From positions 1 through 6,502 of the forward strand of contig CALFYQ010000288.1 of NCBI GenBank assembly GCA_937952085.1: a stretch of DNA of 6,502 nt. The letters run 5' to 3'. This DNA comes from an uncultured Paracoccaceae bacterium (GTDB lineage: Bacteria; Pseudomonadota; Alphaproteobacteria; Rhodobacterales; Rhodobacteraceae). The notes beneath the pieces were generated by a model that saw only the letters and a program-made list of their open reading frames with translations, ran no database searches and was not told the DNA's origin. Positions 1 through 5,964 of this stretch are shown piece after piece. The translations under genes and the position numbers were made by a program. Numbering within the stretch: position 1 is the stretch's first letter; each line of letters begins with the position of its first letter.

Positions 1-2
1 CG

Positions 3-140
3 CGCGGCTGGACGGTCGCGGCCTTCGCGCTCAGCCGCCCGCCCGTGTCGGCGCTCTATCTCCGCGCCCGGCGCTGGCTCGACCGTTTCGCCGCGACGGT
101 GATGGGCGCGCTCGGCCTCCGACTTCTCATCGACCGCTGA
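3..140 (+). CDS. LysE/RhtB-family exporter, C-terminal end (partial)
   Basis: This is an open frame entering from the left edge and ending at a TGA at 138-140; only the last 45 residues are present. The visible end, with a basic stretch RARRWLDRF followed by a hydrophobic segment ATVMGALGLRLL and the tail IDR, resembles the last loop and final transmembrane helix of LysE/RhtB-type amino-acid or metabolite exporters, whose C-terminus usually reads as a basic loop then a G-rich helix (G-LGLRLL). The family is inner-membrane and exports amino acids or related metabolites; the substrate cannot be told from this fragment. The gpt start lies 13 bp downstream, so the two could share a transcript. 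Another small membrane protein with a similar last helix is possible. Confidence 0.6.
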   Translation, partial: RGWTVAAFALSRPPVSALYLRARRWLDRFAATVMGALGLRLLIDR

Positions 141-153
141 CGACGGGTGATCC

Positions 154-660
154 ATGGCGTCTGACCGCCTCCCCCACGAAAAGGGCTTCCACATCTCCTG
201 GGACCAGATCCACCGGGACAGCCGCGCGCTGGCCTGGCGGCTCGACAAGCACGGGCCGATGGCGGGCGGCGGCTGGAAGGCGGTGGTGGCGATCACCCGC
301 GGCGGCATGGTGCCGGGTTGCATCGTGGCGCGGGAGCTCAATATCCGCACCGTCGACACCATCGCGGTGAAATCCTACGACCATCAGAACCAGGCTGACG
401 CCAAGATCCTCAAGGCGCCCGACGCCGCGATGATGGGCGACGGCGAAGGCATCCTTGTGGTCGACGACCTCGTCGACAGCGGCAAGACGCTGGAGCTGGT
501 CCGCCGCCTCTACCCCAAGGCCCATTTCGCCACGGTCTACGCCAAGCCCAAGGGCAAGCCGATGGTGGACACGTTCATCACCGAGGTGAGCCAGGACACC
601 TGGATCTTCTTCCCCTGGGACATGGCGCTGCAATACGTCGAGCCGTATCGCGGGGCCTGA
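154..660 (+). CDS. gpt: Xanthine/guanine phosphoribosyltransferase
   Basis: The 168-residue product transfers the phosphoribosyl group of PRPP to xanthine and guanine (and weakly hypoxanthine), giving XMP and GMP in purine salvage. The E. coli enzyme is a cytosolic or membrane-associated homotetramer of 152 residues. Visible hallmarks are the early TRGG motif (residues 48-51) followed by VPG, the SYDH segment (74-77) and the PRPP-binding motif LVVDDLVDSGKT (101-112) with its acidic pair D104-D105. Further hallmarks are YPKAHF (120-125), YAKPKGKPMVD (129-139) and the Gpt-type purine-site segment QDTWIFFPWDM (147-157). The match to E. coli Gpt is collinear over nearly the whole length; the extra length is mostly at the N-terminus and in the loop after K87. 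The ATG at 154 is preceded by only a weak GGTGA-like ribosome site, but GFHISWDQIHRDSRALAWRL is the expected family beginning, so this start is sound. Confidence 0.95.
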   Translation: MASDRLPHEKGFHISWDQIHRDSRALAWRLDKHGPMAGGGWKAVVAITRGGMVPGCIVARELNIRTVDTIAVKSYDHQNQADAKILKAPDAAMMGDGEGILVVDDLVDSGKTLELVRRLYPKAHFATVYAKPKGKPMVDTFITEVSQDTWIFFPWDMALQYVEPYRGA

Positions 661-748
661 GGCGGGCGGCGCAGACAGACATGCGCGCCGGGCGTACCGG
701 CCGGGATTTTCGGTCGACTCCGGGCGGCGCGGCGGGCAGGCTGCGCCG

Positions 749-1558
749 ATGGGGGCCTCAAACAGATATTTCGGGACGGTAGACCAGCAGGCTCTCGAAC
801 GGCGCGCTGACCTTCTCTGGCGGGTCGTCGACGGAGACACGCGCTATTCCTGCCACGGTCGCGCCGTCGCGCTGATCGAGCGGGGGGCCGAGGATGTCGA
901 CCTCCAGATCGCGCTCGCGCGGCTTCAGGGCGTCGGCCCCTCCCCGCGCCTGACGCCGGAGGTCGCCAGGGCCCGCCGGGCCGCGATCGAGGCGGCGGGC
1001 CTCGTGACCGACGAATACGAGCATTGGGTCGGCGGCGCCGCCGCCGTCGAGGCGGCGCGAGGCCTTCTCGCCAGCCGGGCTCTGCCCGCGGGCCTAGCCG
1101 TTCGTGAGGTCGGCTCGGGGACGACGGACGCGGAGTTCGACGGGCTCGACGCGCTCACCCAGTCCTGCGGCGTTCTGCTCCCCGCCGCCTCGTTCCTGCG
1201 CGGCGAGACGCGCCCCGCCATCTGCGTCTACGCCGTGACGCCCGAGGGGGAGGCGGTGGGCGTGGCCGCCGCGGTCGCCGAAAACCCGCCCGGGTCGCCG
1301 GAAGCCGGCTATGCCTGGTGGGGCATGCTCTCGACGGCCGAGCGCTGGCGCGGCCGCAGCGTCGCCAAGCTCCTCGGCGCCATGGCCCTCGTCGCGATGG
1401 CGGACCGGCGCGGCATGACCTCCTTCGGAACCGGCATCCGCGCCGGGAACCTCGAATCCGCAAAGCTCTGCAAGGGGCTCGGCTTCGCCCCGTCGGGGCT
1501 CGTCGACCTGATGGCGATCGACCCCGTCACCATGTCCGGCGGACGAATGACCAAATAG
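749..1558 (+). CDS. GNAT-family N-acetyltransferase
   Basis: The product has 269 residues. The C-terminal half looks like a GNAT acetyltransferase, which transfers acetyl from acetyl-CoA to an amine. A hydrophobic strand GVAAAVA (171-177) is followed by strand WWGMLST (190-196), then the acetyl-CoA pyrophosphate loop RWRGRSVAKLLG (199-210), fitting the family's R-x-x-G-x-A pattern with Ser before Val. The helix GNLESAKLCKGLGF (233-246) matches the typical N-x-x-(A/S)-x-x-x-x-x-x-x-GF end of the fold. Residues 1-115 have no domain I recognise but contain VDGDTRYSCHGRAVALIER (27-45) and SCGVLLPAASFLRG (139-152), probably parts of a clade-specific acceptor region. The start at 749 has an AGG 8 nt upstream and no alternative in-frame start lies before it. 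It is 88 bp after gpt, with no convincing terminator between. The substrate is unknown. Confidence 0.8.
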   Translation: MGASNRYFGTVDQQALERRADLLWRVVDGDTRYSCHGRAVALIERGAEDVDLQIALARLQGVGPSPRLTPEVARARRAAIEAAGLVTDEYEHWVGGAAAVEAARGLLASRALPAGLAVREVGSGTTDAEFDGLDALTQSCGVLLPAASFLRGETRPAICVYAVTPEGEAVGVAAAVAENPPGSPEAGYAWWGMLSTAERWRGRSVAKLLGAMALVAMADRRGMTSFGTGIRAGNLESAKLCKGLGFAPSGLVDLMAIDPVTMSGGRMTK

Positions 1559-1597
1559 ACTCCCCCGCCGCCAGCCGAGCCCCCTTGTGCTGCGCTT

Positions 1598-1614
1598 GCG
1601 AAATACTATTTTGC
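1598..1614. promoter_or_regulatory. AT-rich imperfect palindrome upstream of ktrA (possible operator/-10 region)
   Basis: The sequence gcgAAATACTATTTtgc is a 17-bp dyad centred on C1606; seven of eight arm positions pair and the G1600/T1612 position does not. It is the only AT-rich patch in the otherwise GC-rich 99-bp gap before ktrA and ends 43 bp before the ATG. A possible promoter overlaps it: TTGTGC at 1585-1590 and TATTTT at 1607-1612 with a 16-bp spacer, both poor matches to consensus. That a regulator binds here is inference. The regulator, if any, cannot be named. Confidence 0.35.
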
Positions 1615-1657
1615 GCCTCCGGCGGCGCACCGGACCGCCCGGCTCCAAGAGCTGATC

Positions 1658-2320
1658 ATGGCCGAGCGGAAACGCTCCTTCGTCGTCGTCGGCCTTGGCG
1701 CCTTCGGCTCGACCGTCGCCTCCGACCTCGCGCGGTTCGACAATTTCGTAACCGGGGTCGATCTCAACGAGCGGCGCGTCGCCTCGATGAGCGAGACGCT
1801 CACCCAGGCCTTCATCCTCGACGCCACCGACGAGGCCGCGCTCCGCGAGGCGGGGGTCGACCAGCACGACGTCGCCCTCGTCGCCATCGGCCACAATGTC
1901 GAGGCGTCGATCCTCTGCGCGATGAACCTGCGCCTCCTCGGGGTGAAGCGGATCTGGGCGAAGGCGACCAGCCGCACCCATCACCGCATCCTCTCGCGCG
2001 TCGGCGTGGACCGGGTGATCCTGCCGGAGCAGGAGATGGGCCAGCATGTGGCGCAGGTGCTCCACAACCCGGCGGTCCGCGATTACGTGAGCCTCGGCAA
2101 CGGCTTCCACGTCGTCACCATCGACGTGCCGGCGAGCCTCGACGGCCGCACCGTCGCCTCGCTGAAACTCGCCGAGAGCTTCGACCTCCGCGGCGTCGGG
2201 CTGATGCGGGGCGCCCAGTTCCACGATTGCGCCTCGGCCGGACTGACCCTGAAGGAGGACGACAAGCTCCTCGTCCTCGGCAAGCGGCCGGAACTGCGGC
2301 GCTTCGGCGAGAGCATCTGA
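1658..2320 (+). CDS. ktrA: KtrA-type K+ uptake regulatory protein (single RCK)
   Basis: This is the cytosolic nucleotide-binding subunit that forms an octameric ring under the KtrB membrane dimer and gates K+ flow (opened by ATP, closed by ADP, in studied Ktr systems). The RCK_N Rossmann domain spans about residues 7-125: the glycine loop is GLGAFG (12-17), the ribose-binding acid is D35 in VDLNERR, and the later strands are FILDATDE (52-59) and LVAIGHNVEASI (74-85). PEQEMGQ (123-129) carries E124, which aligns with the cation-site glutamate E125 of Bacillus subtilis KtrA. The RCK_C domain follows at about 137-212, ending in DDKLLVLGKR. At 220 residues it has one RCK unit, unlike the doubled TrkA of about 458 residues, so KtrA is the better name. 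The ATG has AAGAG at 1647-1651, 6 nt upstream. Where many KtrA proteins read GLGRFG, this one has Ala15. The stop is one base from the ktrB start, implying translational coupling. Confidence 0.92.
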   Translation: MAERKRSFVVVGLGAFGSTVASDLARFDNFVTGVDLNERRVASMSETLTQAFILDATDEAALREAGVDQHDVALVAIGHNVEASILCAMNLRLLGVKRIWAKATSRTHHRILSRVGVDRVILPEQEMGQHVAQVLHNPAVRDYVSLGNGFHVVTIDVPASLDGRTVASLKLAESFDLRGVGLMRGAQFHDCASAGLTLKEDDKLLVLGKRPELRRFGESI

Positions 2321-2321
2321 G

Positions 2322-3689
2322 ATGTCCGTCGCCGCCGGGGGCTTGCGCAGCGACCTGAGGCGCGCCGCCCGGCGCCGGTTCGCCCGGGTGCCGCCGCCGC
2401 TCGTCCTCGCCGGGCTTTACCTTCTCGTCGTTCTCGTCGGGGCGGGCCTCCTCAAACTACCGGCGAGCCTCAACGCGCCGATCACCTGGTCCGACGCGAT
2501 CTTCACCTCGGCCTCCGCAGTCACGGTGACGGGGCTGATCGTGGTGGATACGGCCACCGTCTTCACCCCCGTCGGCCAGGCGGCCATCGCGCTCCTGATC
2601 CAGCTCGGCGGGCTCGGGCTGATGGTCTTCGCGGTGATGATCCTCGGCGCGCTCGGCTTGCCGGTCGGGCTCAGCGCCCAGACCTATCTCCGCGACGATC
2701 TCAACCAGACCTCGATCGCCGACCTGATGGCGCTGACGCGCACCATCCTCCGCGTCGTCGCGCTCTGCGAGGTGGCCGGCGCGGCCGTCCTCTTCTTCGC
2801 CTTCGCGCCGGAGCACGGCTTCGCCGCCGGGCTCGGCCACGCCGCCTTCCACTCGATCTCGGCCTTCAACAACGCCGGCTTCTCCACCTTCACGCCGGGC
2901 CTCGTGCCCTATGCGCTGGACCCGATCGTCAACATCTCGATCCCCGCGCTCTTCATCACCGGCGGCATCGGCTATGTCGTGATCGCCGACCTCTGGCGGG
3001 AGCGGCGCTGGCGGCGGCTGTCGATGCACACCAAGCTGATGCTGGTCGGCACCGCGGCGCTGATCGTCTTTTCGGTGGCGATGTTCGCCGTCCTCGAATG
3101 GTCGAACCCGAAGACGCTGGGGCAATTCCAGACATGGCCGGCGAAGATGACGGTGAGCTGGTTACAGGGCGTCACCACCCGCACCGCCGGCTTCAACACG
3201 ACAGACATCGCCGGACTCGAGGATTCGACCTCGCTCATGTTCATCTCGCTGATGCTGATCGGCGGCGGCCCCGCCTCCACCGCCGGCGGCATCAAGGTGA
3301 CGACATTCGCGGTGATGCTGCTCGCCACCTTCGCCTTCTTCCGCCGCCGGAAGGAGCTTCACGCCTTCGGCCGGTCGATCCCGATTTCGGAGGTGATGAA
3401 GGTTATGGCGCTGGTCTCGATCAGCCTCTTCGTCGTCTTCCTCGGCGTCTTCGCGCTGACGCTCTCGCACCGCTCAGACTTCCTCGAAATCGCCTTCGAG
3501 GTGGCGAGCGCCTTCGGCACGGTCGGCCTCTCCCACGGCGCGACGCCGGAACTCGACGGGTTCGGCCGCGCGGTGATCATCGTCATCATGTTCCTCGGCC
3601 GGGTCGGCCCGCTCACGCTCGGCTTCTTCCTCGCGACGCAGAGCGCGCCGCGGGTGCGCTACCCGGAAGGGCGCGTCTGGCTCGGCTGA
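2322..3689 (+). CDS. ktrB: KtrB-type K+ transporter, pore subunit
   Basis: This 455-residue membrane protein of the Trk/Ktr/HKT superfamily conducts K+ inward, as a homodimer on the KtrA ring. All four M1-P-M2 repeats can be followed through their selectivity-filter loops: TVTGL (68-72), NNAGFS (183-188), TRTAGFNT (287-294) and GTVGLS (399-404), each with the essential glycine (G71, G186, G290, G402). The glycine-rich stretch LIGGGPASTAGGIK (312-325) is the intramembrane gating loop in the third repeat. R427 in FLGRVGP is the conserved arginine of the last M2 helix, which interacts with that loop in the family. Length fits KtrB (about 450) better than TrkH (about 480). The N-terminal 24 residues are strongly basic (DLRRAARRRFAR), as expected for a cytoplasmic tail. 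The start immediately follows the ktrA stop (TGA-G-ATG). The filter is canonical, so normal K+ selectivity is expected. Confidence 0.93.
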   Translation: MSVAAGGLRSDLRRAARRRFARVPPPLVLAGLYLLVVLVGAGLLKLPASLNAPITWSDAIFTSASAVTVTGLIVVDTATVFTPVGQAAIALLIQLGGLGLMVFAVMILGALGLPVGLSAQTYLRDDLNQTSIADLMALTRTILRVVALCEVAGAAVLFFAFAPEHGFAAGLGHAAFHSISAFNNAGFSTFTPGLVPYALDPIVNISIPALFITGGIGYVVIADLWRERRWRRLSMHTKLMLVGTAALIVFSVAMFAVLEWSNPKTLGQFQTWPAKMTVSWLQGVTTRTAGFNTTDIAGLEDSTSLMFISLMLIGGGPASTAGGIKVTTFAVMLLATFAFFRRRKELHAFGRSIPISEVMKVMALVSISLFVVFLGVFALTLSHRSDFLEIAFEVASAFGTVGLSHGATPELDGFGRAVIIVIMFLGRVGPLTLGFFLATQSAPRVRYPEGRVWLG

Positions 3690-3690
3690 T

Positions 3691-3728
3691 CCCGTCGCAT
3701 TCCGAACCGGGCCCGTCGATTCCGACCG
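3691..3728. repeat. Imperfect direct repeat, 21-bp period, after ktrB
   Basis: Two copies lie head to tail directly after the ktrB stop: CCCGTCGCATTCCGAACCG (3691-3709) and CCCGTCGATTCCGACCG (3712-3728). The second lacks one C and one A but is otherwise identical. The copies start 21 bp apart, two turns of the helix, with GG between them. This could be a tandem regulator site upstream of the BCCT gene or a local duplication; the sequence alone does not decide. Confidence 0.6.
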
Positions 3729-3743
3729 CGCCGCCGGCCGGCA

Positions 3744-3771
3744 TAGTCAACAGACTGCTCCCCACAAATAT
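3744..3771 (+). promoter_or_regulatory. Weak candidate promoter before the BCCT gene
   Basis: TAGTCA (3744-3749) and AAATAT (3766-3771), 16 bp apart, lie in the only AT-rich patch of the ktrB-BCCT spacer and could be -35 and -10 boxes. Matches to consensus are 4/6 and 3/6. Transcription from here would begin near 3778, giving a leader of about 14 nt that lacks the left arm of the hairpin at 3757-3786. This is a tentative call. Confidence 0.2.
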
Positions 3772-3786
3772 CTGAACCAGGGGAGC
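3757..3786 (+). promoter_or_regulatory. Inverted repeat covering the BCCT Shine-Dalgarno
   Basis: GCTCCCC (3757-3763) is the exact reverse complement of GGGGAGC (3780-3786), with a 16-nt AT-richer loop between. The right arm contains most of the ribosome-binding sequence AGGGGAG (3779-3785), 6 nt before the ATG at 3792. In an RNA that includes both arms, such as read-through from ktrB, the stem would hide the ribosome site. Folding and any regulatory role are inference. Confidence 0.45.
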
Positions 3787-3791
3787 GCGTG

Positions 3792-5408
3792 ATGAGCTCT
3801 GATCCAAACGTCGCGGGCGGCGTTCCGATCGAGACCGACTATGAAATCGGCCAGCACAACATCGATGGAAAGCTGGGCCCGTTCGGGTTCGATATCCACA
3901 ACCCGGTGTTCATGATTTCCGGGCTGGCGATCATGTTCTTCGTTTTCTACACGCTGGCGCTGCCGGAGCAGGCCGACGCCGCGTTCACCTGGCTCTTCGG
4001 CGCGGTGACGAAGGGATTCGACTGGTTCTTCCTCGGCGCCGCGAACGTCTTCGTCGTCTTCTGCATCGTCCTGATCTTCACGCCGTGGGGCTCGGTCCGG
4101 CTCGGCGGCGTCGATGCGAAGCCGGACTATTCCTATTCCGGCTGGTTCGCGATGCTCTTCGCCGCCGGCATGGGCATCGGGCTGATGTTCTACGGCGTCG
4201 CGGAGCCGCTCAGCCACTTCGCCTCCTCGATGGGCGGAACCGCGGCCGAGGGCGGCGCGCGGACCGACTGGGCGCCGCTCGGCGCCGCCGCGGGGAACGA
4301 GGCCGAGGCGGTGCGCCTCGGCATGGCGGCGACGATCTTCCACTGGGCGCTGCACCCCTGGGCGATCTACGCCGTTGTGGCGCTGGCGCTCGCGCTCTTC
4401 ACCTACAACAAGGGCCTGCCGCTGACGATCCGCTCCGCCTTCTACCCGATTTTCGGCGACCGGGTCTGGGGCTGGACCGGGCACATCATCGACACGCTGG
4501 CGGTTTTCGCCACGCTCTTCGGCCTCGCAACCTCGCTCGGCTTCGGCGCGACACAGGCGAATGCCGGGCTAAACACGCTCTTCGGCGTGCCGACCGGCGC
4601 GGCGACGCAGGTGGTCCTCATCTCCTGCATCACAGCGGTGGCGACGATCTCGGTGATCCGCGGCCTCGACGGCGGCGTGAAGGTGCTCTCCGAGCTCAAC
4701 ATGGGCCTTGCCCTGCTGCTGCTTCTCTTCGTGCTCCTCGTCGGCCCGACGCTGGACATCCTTTCCGGCTTCGTCGCCTCGCTCGGCGCCTATCTCGAAT
4801 ATCTGCCGGCGCTCTCGAACCCGACCGGCCGGGAGGACGTGAACTTCGTCCAGGGCTGGACCTCGTTCTACTGGGCCTGGTGGATCTCCTGGTCGCCCTT
4901 CGTCGGCATGTTCATCGCCCGGGTGAGCCGGGGGCGGACGGTGCGGGAATTCGTGATCTGCGTACTCCTGATCCCCTCGCTCGTCTGCGTGCTCTGGATG
5001 TCGGTCTTCGGCGGGGCGGCGATCCATCAGGTGATCGCCGACAACTACCAGGCCGCCGTCGATGCGCCGCTGCCGCTGAAGCTCTTCGAGATGCTGGACG
5101 CGCTGCCGCTCGCCTCGATCACCTCGATCGTCGGCATCGTTCTGGTGGTGGTCTTCTTCGTCACCTCCTCGGATTCCGGCTCGCTGGTGATCGACACCAT
5201 CACGGCGGGCGGGAAGGTGGACGCGCCGCTGCCTCAGCGGGTTTTCTGGTGCATTTTCGAAGGCGCGGTGGCCATCGTGCTGCTTCTCTCGGCGGGCGGG
5301 CTCGCCTCGCTCCAGTCGATGGTGATCTCGACCGGCCTGCCCTTCGCCATCGTGCTTCTGCTGATGTGCGTGGCGATCGCCAAGGGCCTCGCGAACGAAC
5401 CGCGCTGA
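3792..5408 (+). CDS. BCCT-family transporter (probable Na+-coupled betaine-type uptake)
   Basis: The 538-residue inner-membrane carrier belongs to the betaine-choline-carnitine transporter family (12 helices, LeuT fold). TM3 carries GMGIG (126-130) in AAGMGIGLMFYGVAEP, as in BetP. The TM6-type box HWALHPWAIY (184-193) gives W185, W190 and Y193, spaced as the betaine cage W189/W194/Y197 of BetP, and FYWAWWISWSPFVG (359-372) gives W361, W363, W364 and W367. A124, M127, F455, T458 and S459 sit where BetP binds Na+ (Na2 site), so Na+ symport is expected rather than CaiT-like exchange. Glycine betaine or a related quaternary ammonium or sulfonium compound (choline, DMSP) is likely; the exact substrate is open. 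The ATG at 3792 is preferred over the GTG at 3789 because AGGGGAG (3779-3785) is then 6 nt away rather than 3. The C-terminal tail after the last helix is only about 10 residues. It follows ktrAB by 102 bp and ends at a strong terminator. Confidence 0.92.
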   Translation: MSSDPNVAGGVPIETDYEIGQHNIDGKLGPFGFDIHNPVFMISGLAIMFFVFYTLALPEQADAAFTWLFGAVTKGFDWFFLGAANVFVVFCIVLIFTPWGSVRLGGVDAKPDYSYSGWFAMLFAAGMGIGLMFYGVAEPLSHFASSMGGTAAEGGARTDWAPLGAAAGNEAEAVRLGMAATIFHWALHPWAIYAVVALALALFTYNKGLPLTIRSAFYPIFGDRVWGWTGHIIDTLAVFATLFGLATSLGFGATQANAGLNTLFGVPTGAATQVVLISCITAVATISVIRGLDGGVKVLSELNMGLALLLLLFVLLVGPTLDILSGFVASLGAYLEYLPALSNPTGREDVNFVQGWTSFYWAWWISWSPFVGMFIARVSRGRTVREFVICVLLIPSLVCVLWMSVFGGAAIHQVIADNYQAAVDAPLPLKLFEMLDALPLASITSIVGIVLVVVFFVTSSDSGSLVIDTITAGGKVDAPLPQRVFWCIFEGAVAIVLLLSAGGLASLQSMVISTGLPFAIVLLLMCVAIAKGLANEPR

Positions 5409-5424
5409 ACCCGGCTCCGGAACT

Positions 5425-5453
5425 GGAAAGGGCCCCGCTGCGGGGCCCTTTCC
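5425..5453. terminator. Bidirectional intrinsic terminator between convergent genes
   Basis: A perfect 12-bp stem, GGAAAGGGCCCC (5425-5436) with GGGGCCCTTTCC (5442-5453), closes a 5-nt loop GCTGC, or a 13-bp stem with a 3-nt loop if G5437-C5441 pairs. Its outer A/T tract gives TTT on either strand. It starts 16 bp after the BCCT stop and lies 10 bp from the stop of the minus-strand VOC gene, so it can serve both. Only three consecutive T residues follow the GC core, typical of GC-rich genomes. Confidence 0.88.
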
Positions 5454-5463
5454 GCCATGAAGA

Positions 5464-5943
5464 TCAGCCGCGCCGCGCCGCCTCGATCTTCGCGACGTCG
5501 ATCTTGCCCATCTCCATCATCGCCTCGAAGGCCCGCTTCGCCTCGGCCCCGCCCGCCGCGAGCGCGTCGGTCAGCGCGCGCGGGGTGATCTGCCAGGAGA
5601 CGCCCCAGCGGTCCTTGCACCAGCCGCAGGCGCTTTCCTTGCCGCCATTTCCGACGATGGCGTTCCAGTAGCGGTCCGTCTCCTCCTGATCGTCGGTGGC
5701 GATCTGGAACGAAAAGGCCTCGTCCTGGGTGAAATGCGGGCCGCCGTTGAGGCCGATGCAGGGGATGCCGGCGACGGTGAACTCCACCGTCAGCACGTCG
5801 CCCGCCTTGCCGGAGGGGAAGTCCGCCGGCGCGCGGTGGACGGCGCGCACCTCGCTGTCGGGGAACGTCTCGGCGTAGAACCGCGCCGCGTCCTCCGCTC
5901 CCTTGTCGTACCAGAGGCATATCGTGTTCTTGGCCGTCGGCAT
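5464..5943 (-). CDS. VOC-superfamily protein (PhnB / 3-dmu-9_3-mt type)
   Basis: The 159-residue cytosolic protein has the paired beta-alpha-beta-beta-beta layout of vicinal-oxygen-chelate proteins. It opens MPTAKNTICLWYDKGAEDAARFYAETFPDS, the usual start of the PhnB-like subgroup named after 3-demethylubiquinone-9 3-methyltransferase. It continues with VEFTVAGIPCIGLNGGPHF (53-71), EAFSFQI (75-81), the helix DQEETDRYWNAIV (85-97) and CGWCKDRWGVSWQITP (106-121). The subgroup's name comes from an old annotation; no methyltransferase activity should be assumed, and no clear metal triad is visible. The helical tail AFEAMMEMGKIDVAKIEAA (138-156) is typical, as many members end with a (M/K)-KIDIA-L-AA helix. 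AAAGGGA (complement of 5951-5957) lies 7 nt before the ATG. It is 86 bp downstream of the HerA-like gene on the same strand and converges on the BCCT gene. The function is unknown. Confidence 0.88.
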   Translation of the reverse strand: MPTAKNTICLWYDKGAEDAARFYAETFPDSEVRAVHRAPADFPSGKAGDVLTVEFTVAGIPCIGLNGGPHFTQDEAFSFQIATDDQEETDRYWNAIVGNGGKESACGWCKDRWGVSWQITPRALTDALAAGGAEAKRAFEAMMEMGKIDVAKIEAARRG

Positions 5944-5964
5944 CGGGCGTTCCCTTTCCCTTCG

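Noticed and set aside
687..710. Hairpin GCCGG-GCGTA-CCGGC followed by CGGGATTTT after gpt
   Set aside because: Only a 5-bp stem, with the T run offset by five bases; too weak to call a terminator in this base composition.
1094..2224. Long open frame on the minus strand (376 codons) across the GNAT and ktrA genes
   Set aside because: It lies opposite two well-supported genes, its translation is rich in Arg, Gly, Ala, Asp and His with no fold-like pattern, and such long antisense frames are expected in DNA this GC-rich.
1318..2358. Plus-strand open frame of 346 codons spanning the GNAT end, the intergenic gap and ktrA
   Set aside because: It is out of frame with both real genes and its translation is dominated by Arg and Pro repeats typical of a GC-rich shadow frame.
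3789..3791. GTG as the start of the BCCT gene
   Set aside because: It would sit only 3 nt from the AGGGGAG ribosome site, whereas the adjacent ATG at 3792 has a normal 6-nt spacing.
3747..4484. Minus-strand open frame of 245 codons opposite the BCCT start
   Set aside because: Highly charged, low-complexity translation opposite a clearly real gene; no ribosome site or family resemblance.
4085..5671. Plus-strand open frame of 528 codons overlapping the BCCT gene and running into the convergent VOC gene
   Set aside because: It is an out-of-frame reading of the BCCT gene, with Arg-rich low-complexity translation, and it crosses a strong terminator.
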